64,000 nt of DNA, taken from contig NC_081552.1 in NCBI RefSeq assembly GCF_963082655.1, forward strand, positions 4,588,648 to 4,652,647, in the 5' to 3' direction. Made by a program: the position numbers and the translations under genes. The notes beneath the pieces were generated by a model. That model was not told the DNA's origin, did no database searches, and saw only the letters and a program-made list of their open reading frames with translations. The stretch comes from Stomoxys calcitrans. Lineage: Eukaryota; Arthropoda; Insecta; Diptera; Muscidae. Numbering within the stretch: position 1 is the first letter of the stretch; each line of letters begins with the position of its first letter. Below, in pieces: positions 50,256-59,500 of this stretch.

Positions 50256-51378
50256 TTAGGCATAGGCGGAGCAATGAGGACCACGCCCACTAGGGCACGG
50301 GAGACTATTCTGGATATCCGACCTATTGACATACAGATTAAGTGTGAGGCAGCCACTGCGGCTATGAGACTTAAGGCGATGGGAGAATGAATTGAGGATG
50401 GGAGCACTTCATACCATCGCGCTATAATCGAGTCGACAAGATGAGCCTTGATGTCGAGTGCGAGGCACTGCTGCCAGCGGCACACTTTTGGATTGACGGA
50501 ACCCTAGTATTGCCATCTGGAAGATCATGTTACACGGATCGATCAAAGCTAGAGGACAGAGTGGACCTGGGGGTCTACATTGAGAACCCAGGGACTGAGA
50601 ACTGTTTTAGACTGCCTGACCATAATACGGCCCTGCAGGCGGAGATCCGGGCGATCATAGAATGCATCAGGTGGTGTGGTGTTAACGCGAGCAGTTCGAG
50701 TGTGAACATCTTTAGGGACAGTAAAATTGCCATAAGGGGAATAACAACCAGGACGATAAGGTCACGAACAGTTTTGATGGCAAAATCTGCATCGTTTTGG
50801 TGCCGGGCCATAACGGAGTAAGGGGGAATGAATGAAGGCAGACGATTTGGCGGTAAAGGCCTGAGGACTGCCATCAATAAACTTGGTTAGCCCGAAGCCT
50901 TTCGGGTCGACACAGTCCGAGTTAAGGGCGTGGGCGACGAATGCGCATGCAACCCTGTGGAGCAGCGAAACGGTCGGTAGAACGACGAAAATCCTATATG
51001 GGAATCCAGATCGTGCAGAGACGAGGCTATTACTGAGAGGAAGTAAGAAAGAGGTCAGTATGGCTTTCGGTATCATAACGGGACACATAGGACTACGAGC
51101 ACACTTATGTAAAATCGGTGCGGCAAGTGATAGCATGTGTAGGGCATGCGGGGAAGATGATGAGACGTTGTCACATTTCCTTTGTCATTGCCCGGCTTTC
51201 GCGTCTAACAGATACCAGCACTTAGGTGGAAACACGATACCAGACATGAACCAACTTAGGGGAGTGGCATGGAAAATAATAGAGGATTTTGTAAGTAGCA
51301 CGGAATTCCTAACTTAGATTTCCTTTTTCGAGGTTAATTTTTAGTTTTTAGAACTCACAACAAGTGCCCAAACCTTCT
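50256..51378 (+). pseudogene. LINE fragment: RNase H and C-terminal region of an I/LOA-like non-LTR retrotransposon
   Basis: An ORF2 remnant: the segment just after the RT ([20 protein letters not shown]), then an RNase H domain with the catalytic pattern YTDRSK, LQAEIRAI and FRDSKIA (the usual Gly after the first Asp is Arg), then a C-terminal Cys/His motif [18 protein letters not shown] and a tail ending SSTEFLT before TAG at about 51,317. Two frames are used (50,441-50,821 and 50,883-51,317), so it is frameshifted. RNase H plus RT points to the I/LOA side of the non-LTR tree; exact clade is inference. Confidence 0.8.
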
Positions 51379-51382
51379 TTAA

Positions 51383-53074
51383 CCCTCCGATGAGTGAGAA
51401 GGTCCCTAGGGACCTTTTTGCCTTTTCAAACTGAAATTACGCCTACTTCGGCCACTACAACCCACCCCCAAAGGTACTCTGTATTCCAAATCAAGCCGAT
51501 CGGATCATTACTTTAGGAGTTATTGAGGTTTTAGTGAGAATAGTACGCGGACGTGTGAATAGGTCCGTATGGACCTTGTACTGAATTTCACTAATAAATG
51601 CATGTTTTTGGGCATCATTATAATTTTTTTATTGTTTCAACACATAATTTACTTGTTCTGAACACAAAGACCTAAACTATTGACTATTGACAATTGACGG
51701 CTATTGACGACATTTGGGAAATGTTGCAACATAACTTGGCAGCGGCTTACACTGCTCATGAAGCACTAACAGTTGATGAGCAGTTGTTCCCTTACAGAGG
51801 CCGCACCCGCTTCACACAATATATTCCGTCAAAGCCAGCTAAGTATGGTAGTTATGCGACTCACAGAGTTATTATCCTGTGAAGGGAATGATATATTCTG
51901 GAAAACTGCCAAACCAACAACGGGAGATAGACCAGGCGGGGCAGAACGTAGTGCTGGATCTTGTGGAAAAATATTTAGAAGCTGGCCGTACTATATACGC
52001 GGCTAATTTCTTTACCACTCTTGACTTGGCGCGTATTTTGTTGAGGAGGAAGACCGCATATGTTGGTACAGTGCGCTACAACAAAACATTCATTCCACAG
52101 GAGTTCAAGAAGAACCCGAAGCGCACCATCAATAGTACATTATTTGGGTTCAACGAGGGGGATATATCGGTATGCTCATACGTGCCCCAAAAAATAAATA
52201 AAGTGGTGAACGTGCTCGTTGACGAGCAAACCGAGAAGCGGAAGCCCTATGCCATATTAGATTACAACGCCAACAAATGGGGCGTTGATATCATGGATCA
52301 AATGCTAGGCACTTACAGCTGCAAGGAGTTCGATGGCCGTTGGCCATGTTTTATAATATGCTGGACGTCGCTGCATTGGCTGCTTTTACGATTTACAACG
52401 CAATGTGAAGCCTATAAAAAGGAGTGACAGACGGCGGTCGTTCTTGTTACTGCTAACGAAACAATTGGCCACACCAAATATCGAAGAACGTGCCCTGAAC
52501 AACCATATAACCTCCTGTCCAAGGATACGCAATGCGATCGAAGCATTCGATGGCAGGGTAAGAAAACATCTTCAAATTCAAGAATAGAATATATATTTAT
52601 TTTTTTTTTTTTATTTTCCTTTTCATTTCAGGTATTACCAAGAGCGATGGAAGGCAATGTGCCGTCGTTTGCGGCTAGGTCAAGTAGACCGTCATGTAGG
52701 CTTTGCCGTTCTGAGTACGGGCGGCAGCGGAAAACGCGGGCATACTGCTTCGGCTGCGGCAACGCTGTTTGCGGAGAACATAGCACACTTTTACATCGCT
52801 GCAACACTTGCGCACAGGGCAGGGGACAAGAACTACACACAGAAGCTCAACAACAATAATTTTTAAATTTTTTTATAAAAGTCTTAAGAAAATTCAAGCA
52901 AAAAAAAAATTGAAAAAATTATTTCTGTATGTAGAATTTAGTTATAAACAATAAAAACAAAACAAAAAATCAAAAAAAAAAAATTTCATATGAAAAAAAA
53001 CATGATTTACAAAAAAGGCCCGTAGGGACCTTTTCACACGGCCATGAAGTTCAGAACTGTCACTCATCGTAGGG
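51383..53074 (+). mobile_element. piggyBac-family DNA transposon, decayed, 1,692 bp
   Basis: The element is flanked by TTAA on both sides (51,379-51,382 and 53,075-53,078), the piggyBac target duplication. Terminal inverted repeats are CCCTCCGATGAGTGA at the left and its reverse complement with one mismatch at the right. Inside each end is a further inverted motif around GGTCCCTAGGGACC (left) and GTAGGGACC (right). The interior holds a piggyBac transposase remnant (51,694-52,859). The element lies just after a LINE RNase H fragment, so it inserted in or beside that older copy. Confidence 0.9.
51694..52862 (+). pseudogene. piggyBac transposase remnant with a probable intron
   Basis: Pieces of a DDE transposase of the piggyBac type occur in order across changing frames: TVDEQLFPYRGR (first catalytic Asp) at about 51,765-51,800; YAANFFTTLDLA at about 51,994-52,030, where the family normally has Asp-Asn, so the second catalytic Asp is Ala here; NKWGVDIMDQM (third Asp region) at about 52,270-52,305; RPNIE-like segment near 52,470; then a Cys-rich zinc-binding tail, CRLC..., CFGC..., C..H..., HRCNTC, at 52,692-52,838. 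There are frame changes near 51,880 and 52,420, and the N-terminal third is missing. A candidate intron of 74 bp (52,558-52,631, GTAAGA to TTTCAG) joins the two last parts in phase 0. The gene cannot make active transposase. Confidence 0.85.
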
Positions 53075-53158
53075 TTAAACCTAAGTTGTGTTTTCTGTGA
53101 ATAATTTTGAGAATTATTTTCAAAGCATCGGATCATTGGGCTAATTAATCTAAATTCA

Positions 53159-53440
53159 CTAAATTTCTTTGCATTTGTGGGTTTTGGCCCGTGTCATATA
53201 TTTGATGAAAATATTTGACTGGAGAGGCATATTGCTTGCTTCTATTAATTTCAAGATCTCAGAGGGCGTTTCATCTGGGCCCGTGGCCTTTATGTCTTTA
53301 AGCGATTTTATAGCACACTCAGTTTCGTCGTTTATGAAGGTTGAAATCATCGCGAATACGAATCTGTTGAAACTCGATCTTTTGGCATTTTTCATTGAAG
53401 ATGTAATTTTTTGCAGCACTGGTCGCCGATCGTATCTCTT
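53159..53440 (-). pseudogene. reverse-transcriptase fragment (CR1/RTE-like LINE)
   Basis: A minus-strand ORF contains AIKSLKDIKATGPDETPSEI, the conserved 'A..L..GKAPGPDGIPAE' block at the start of LINE RT domains. It is only about 85 residues and flanked by unrelated repeats. It lies just right of the piggyBac element. Confidence 0.6.
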
Positions 53441-54251
53441 TGTTTATGTGTCAGCATCTTTTGTAGTCTCTATTACACCCTCCACCATGGGGGTATACTA
53501 ATCGAGTAATTCCGTTTGTAACACCTCGAAATGTTTGTCTAAGGCCCCATAAAGTATATACATTCTTAATCGTCTCGACGTTCTGAGTCGATCTAGCCAT
53601 ATTCGTCCGACTGGACCGGTCCGGTCGAACGCATAAAGCTAGCCGCTTGAAATTTTGCACAGATACTAAATATCGATGTAGGTAGTTGGGGATAGCAAAT
53701 GGGCTATATCGGTTCAGATTTAGATATAGCTCCCATATAAACCGATCTCCAGTTTTGATTTTTTGAGTCCCTGGAAGCCGCATTCTTTCTCCGATTTGGC
53801 TGAAATTTAGCAGGGGCAGCCCCTATTGTAGTCAAGAATGGCGAAAGGACTATGTGCCTGAAGATAATTTAGACGGGAAAAAAAGGTCTTTGTTTAGCCA
53901 TAACCCTGCACCTACCCCCGCAATTGAAGGCAGTGCCACAACAGTTACTCAACCATCTATGATGTGTAAGTCCACCATGTGCCCAGCGTGACGTCAAAGT
54001 CCTGAAATTGCAATGGCTTTTCAGGACCCCGGTAGTAGTGAGAGCGGTAGCTCCAACCCATCTTTTAGAGGATACCCTATATGGGTGAATAGCACCAACT
54101 TTATCTTTCGGGGGTCAACGTCAAGCACTCTGAACGACCACACACACCCACATGAAAACGTCATGCTCGTAGCCAAACCTTCCTTTTTAAATCCCCCCAA
54201 ATATCCAAGAACCTCAAAAAGGCATGCAAACATTGTCCTTGTGGTGATTGA

Positions 54252-54294
<43 letters not shown>

Positions 54295-54405
54295 CACAAT
54301 GTTCCTATTTAGGTCCTTTGCTAGGGGAACACTTTTTATTCTGCGCATCAACATCGTACGACCTCAATTCAGGATGAAACCTCACGTCCACCAGAGAGTC
54401 ATGTA
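53441..54405. repeat. family A piece, unassigned sequence and a (TC)n tract
   Basis: Family A from 53,470 to about 53,815. 53,816-54,250 is unassigned. A perfect (CT)n run of about 36 bp lies at 54,255-54,290. Confidence 0.6.
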
Positions 54406-54643
54406 TTGGGTTACCCAAAAAGTAATTGCGGATTTTTCATATAGTCGGCGTTGACAAATTTTTTCACAGCTTGTGACTCTGTAATTGCATTCTTTCTTCT
54501 GTCAGTTATCAGCTGTGACTTTTAGCTTGCTTTGGAAAAAAAGTGTAAAAAAAAGTATTTTTGATTAAAATTCATTCTAAGTTTTATTAAAAATGCATTT
54601 ACTTTCTTTTAAACAATCCGCAATTACTTTTTGGGCAACCCAA
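54406..54643. mobile_element. mariner-type MITE, copy 4
   Basis: 238 bp, TA on both sides, oriented like copy 3. One change in the left end (TTACCC for TTGCCC). Lies between the stv and nan 3' ends. Confidence 0.88.
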
Positions 54644-54889
54644 TATTTGACACATCTGATGTGTGGTCGCTGGTTATAATGGAGACACACGTCTACGAAG
54701 TTCGAATCAGTCCCTGCCCAATTGCAGTGAAGCCTGAACTACCCTGGTCTACCGTGGAAGGTTAAAGGCATTCGCTTGGTAGCTATTCTACCGCTACAAT
54801 AAACCTGCCATCTTGGTGGTTTTGCGAGTAAAGCCTCTGCATCTGTTAGAAATTTTCAAAATTTGTTTTCTCCTTTCTTCTGGGACACA

Positions 54890-55035
54890 ATACCAGATGT
54901 GAACCAACGTAGGGGAGTGGTATGGAAAACAAGTGGCACGGAATTCCTAACTAAAAATTTTCTTTTTCGAGGTTAGATTTTATGGGGCATGGGGCGGATT
55001 TATATCCGCAGCCTCTTCTCAACCTGGCCTAGCCT
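54890..55035 (+). mobile_element. 3' end fragment of the same LINE family
   Basis: The tail 'ACACAATACCAGATGTGAAC' through 'CACGGAATTCCTAACT' and the UTR with GGGCGGAT...ATCCGCA can be aligned by eye with the ends at 39.8 and 51.2 kb, with small deletions. It lies about 150 bp beyond the nan poly(A) signal. Confidence 0.7.
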
Positions 55036-55215
55036 AATCTATTTCCGAAAATTTTAAATGTCACAGCGAATCGCATTTTCTTCTCCCTGTTTACAAATTT
55101 AGCAATACGCCTGGGCCAGTGTCTTAAAAATGTAGTAAAAATTCTGAAATTCAATAGAAAATAAGAAAATCATACCTTGAAAATGAAATTTCCAACAGAA
55201 AAGAATGAGCTTTGT

Positions 55216-55221
55216 TTTATT
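55216..55221 (-). terminator. nan: nan polyadenylation signal
   Basis: AATAAA on the minus strand occurs 64 bp after the nan stop codon, implying a 3' UTR of roughly 80-100 nt. Confidence 0.6.
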
Positions 55222-55284
55222 GTACTAAAAAGATTTAAACACTCCTTGCTGCTGCTGCATGATGCACTTGTTGCATGCCCAGTG

Positions 55285-55455
55285 TTACACATTATTATTT
55301 TCACTGTCCTCGGCAGGTGTGGCTCCAAAGAATTTTTCATATTCCTGCTGGCGCTTGCGAGCTCTCGCCTCTCTTTCGGTTTGGCGTTTTTTCGAAAATC
55401 TTTCGTGTATGCGTTTCATTTCCTGCACCTCTTTCATTTCCTCTTTGTCCTCATC
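55285..55455 (-). CDS. nan: nan exon 9 (charged C-terminal tail)
   Basis: This exon encodes residues 783-838, beginning [10 protein letters not shown] and ending AEDSENNNV before TAA. The tail is strongly charged (Lys, Arg, Glu) and likely helical. Acceptor is TTTATAG; intron 8 is 87 bp. A CAG-repeat triplet tract and the poly(A) signal lie shortly after the stop. Confidence 0.9.
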   Translation of the reverse strand, partial: DEDKEEMKEVQEMKRIHERFSKKRQTEREARARKRQQEYEKFFGATPAEDSENNNV

Positions 55456-56478
55456 CTATAAAGGTGAGTGATAACAAAAAAAAAAAAACAAGAGACATGT
55501 ATTAGGTGGGGGGGAGGGGTGGGTTTACCCATTTATACTCACACTCATATTAAGACGCAATACCAGGGCCCTTCTACCATCCGACATGGGCTGGGAATAT
55601 TGCATAAAATTTTTCAATCTCTCTGCGGGAGCAACACTACGTTCCACTACCAGAACAATGCGGGCCCACTGTCTTTGCCATTCATTGCGAATTTCGGCAA
55701 TTTTCTGATAAGTGTTGCCCATCATGGCAATCAACATGTTAACCAACAGCACGCTCACAATCACCATAAACAGGAAGAAGAGAATTTTGGCCTCATATTC
55801 GTGCTGCGTGGAACTCATGGCACCATAGTAGTCACCAAAATTGGTGAGTGACATTAGAAACATGGCCACCACCGACTCCATGGGCGAAGGCATGGGATTG
55901 GCTCCCGTATCATCGATTTCCTCCGGGGTAGCTGGATTGTCAAATGTTAGAAATATTATGTAGTAGGCTTGCGAGAAGCCCATGACAAAGACCAAATAAA
56001 TGGACACGAAACGTATCAAATCACCCATGACCATGCGATATATCATCACGACGAAGGGACCCACCGTTTTAAAGCCTCTGAAATGTAAGGAAATTCAAAA
56101 TCAAAATATCGTCTGCTCTCATCGAAAGGGTGAAGCGAGCAAACCGGCAGAAGAACAAGAAGTAGGGGGCAGTGGTAAGCATTATCATTACGGCCACATG
56201 ATCATCTAGCTCAGTGAGACAGGATAGCCTTAGCCAGGGTATTGTCATCATTAGGCAACAGGAGAACAAGAACATAACTCTTGAGGGTGCTGTCATCTGA
56301 AAGGGTTTAGGTTTGTACGAGCTTCATCAAAGGGCACCGCTACTGCTGTGAGCTACCTACCAAATTTTCCACAAACATTTTGTAGCCCAAAAAGCGGGCC
56401 TCCCTTAGGGCGGCCAGTAGATATAAAATAGCACCAAAAAATATCACAATTTCGGCCACAATACGTATCTGCCAAAGA

Positions 56479-56509
<31 letters not shown>

Positions 56510-59500
56510 AATATAAGAGTTTTCCTTTTGATACCCTCTACCATAGGATGGGGGTGTACTAACTTTGCCATTCCGTTTGTAACACATCGAGGACCACATT
56601 GTAAGTCGATCTAGCCATGTCCGTTCGTCTGTCTGTGGAAAGCATGCTAACTTTCCAAGGGGTAAAGCTAGGCGCTTGAAATTTTTACAACTACTTCCCA
56701 TCAGTGTAGGTCGGTTGGGTTTATAAATGGGCCATATCGGTCCATATAAACCGATCATGAATATTGACTTCTTGGGCTTCTAGGGAGCGCAATTATTATT
56801 AGATCTGATCTCCAACAAGTTTGCCAAGTATGGTCAAAATCGGTACATAACCAGATATAGCTCCCATATAAAATTGTACTCCCAGTGATACTACAGAGGG
56901 CGCAATTTTTTGTACAACGACTTCTCCTATGACCAAATATGATCTGAATAGGTCTATAATCTGATATAGCCCCCATATGAACCGTTCTCCCGATATTACT
57001 TCTTGAGCCCCCATAGGGCGCAATTCTTATCCATTTTGCATAATGACTTCTACTATGGTCTCAAACGTCCAAATCATGTATGGTCCGAATCGATCCATAA
57101 CCTGAAATGACTCCAATCACATGGCAATTTTTATCCATTAACCTTAGGTTGAAAAGAGTGTGCGGATATTAATCCGCCCCATGCCACCACGGACATACGT
57201 CTAAGTCAGTAATCGGCTTGTTGTGCGGAGTTCCGTGCTACTTACGAAATCCTTAATTGTTTTCCTTCCATGCCAAGCCCCTAGGTTGATTCATGTTTGG
57301 TATTGTGTCCCCACCTAAGTGCTGGTATCTGTTAGACGCGAAAGCCGGGCAATGACATAGGAAATGCTCCAACGTCTCATCATCTTCCCCGCATGCCCTA
57401 CACATGCCATCACCTGCCGCACCGATTTTACATAAGTGAGCTCGTAGTCCTATGTGTCCCGTTATGATACCGAAAGCTGTACTGACCTCCTTCTTACATC
57501 CTTTCAGTAATAGCCCCGTTTCGCTGTTCCAGAGGGTTACATGCGCATTCGTCGCCCGCGCCCTTAACTCGTACTGCTTCGGACGGCTTCGGGTTAACCA
57601 AGTTTATTGACGGCAGTTCTCTGGCCTTCACTGTCAGATCGTCTGCTTTCACATTTCCAGTTACTTCGCTATGGCACGGCACCCAAACAATGCGGATCGT
57701 GCCATCCTCAGAAAAGGGGTTAATTTCCTTCTTACATTCCAAGACTGTTCGTGATCTTACCGTCCTGGTTGTTATTGCCCTTATGGCCTGTTTACTGTTC
57801 GTAAAGATGTATCGTTGTTGTTGTTGTTGTAGCAGTTAATTGTGTTCTATCTTTCGTCTGCTTGATTCTGTTGAGTGGCAAGGCCCAGGAACTCTGCGAC
57901 TGAGATGGGGTGCGTCCACAGGAATCTGGGTCTGAGTCGAGTGGCCGGGCAGTTAAGCAAGTGGCGTGTATCGTGCGGTCCCTGGTTACAATCGGGACAT
58001 ACATCTTGCACGTCGGCATCAATCTTAGCTCTGTGGGAATTGGGGCGGCTGCATCTGCCGGAATGTAATTGAGCCAGAACTACTCTGGTTGGCGGACCCT
58101 GCAGAACCGTATTATGGCCAAGCATTCTAAAACAGATCTCAGTCCCTGGGTTGTGAATGTAGACCCCCAGGTCCACTCTGTCCTCAAGCTTGGATGCAAC
58201 CGTGTAACATGATCTTCCAGATGCCAATACTAGGGTTCCGCCAATCCAAGACTGTGCCGCTGGCAGCAGTGTCTCGCACTCGACCTCAAGGGTCGTCTCA
58301 GGTATTCGATCCATTCCTTCAGGTTTCCCATCGTCGCCTCGATAATACCGCGATGGTATGAGCTGCTCCCATCGCCTTAAGTCTCATAGCCGCAGTGGCT
58401 GCCTTGCACTTAAGCTGTATGTCTATGGGTCGTATATCTAGAATTGTCTCCCGTGCCCTAGTGGACATGGTCCTCATCGCTTCACCTATGCCAAGACAAC
58501 ATGTTCTCTGAACCTGTTGTATTATCCTTACGTTGCACTTTTTCTCCATCGCAGTCCACCAAACTTCTGAGGCGTAAGTAAGTATTGGTCTTATCACGCT
58601 CCTGTGGAGCCACTGGACTATCCACCTTGTCAGATATCAAAAATTGTTCTATTGAGGAAACGTGGTGCGGCCCACTTTCGTCTTCCTCGTGAACAGGCAG
58701 ACGTCAGTCTTCGCTGTGTTAACATTGAGACCCTTAGGTATAGGCCAGTCATGCGCCATCTGTAAGACCCGTTCGGGCCTTCTGCATAGCTGGTTCGCAT
58801 CCTTGCCCCTTATAAGTGTTATAACATTGTCTGCATAGCAGACGGGTTCAAATCCCTCCTCTGTCAGCATCCGTAATAGGTCATTTATGGTGGTCACCCA
58901 TAGGAGTGGCGATAAAATGCCCCCTGTGGCATGCCTTGTGCCACTTTCTCCCTCGTATTTACGTCATGGGACCCGCAATTTATCCACCTGTTCCTTAGCA
59001 TGTGATTTATCCAGTCTCTAAGGACCGGGTCCACCCGGATTCCTCTAAGGATTCCTCACGTTGTTAAAAGCCCCCTCCATATCAATGCATACCGCCAATG
59101 TGTAGGTCTTCACATCGAAGGATTGTCTTTTTTATGCACAACCTCGTGCAGGGCAGTCTCCACCGACCTTATGCTGCTGGTATTTGAGCAGTTCACTGGA
59201 TATCCTACTCTTTGTCATGGTATCCACAATAAGTTCCATGGTTTTGATTAGAAAGTACCTATAAGCCGAAGGTCTTTAGGCCTTTGGTGTCGCATAACTT
59301 GCCTTGCCGGGTTTCGGTATAAATACCACCCTTCGGAGTATATGCAAGTCCCAGGCCCCCTATGAAAGTATTGGCCAGGAGGGGCGCCAGATAGTCCACC
59401 TCCTAAAGGATTCCTTCATTATAAATTCTGTAATGATAAGCCTTCGATCAACTTCATTATTCCAAGATTCCGGTGTCTCCGTGAGTCGCGTCGTATCAAA

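Noticed and set aside
54241..54300. CRISPR-like or satellite array
   Set aside because: It is a simple (CT)n microsatellite; no spaced direct repeats of CRISPR type occur anywhere in the window.
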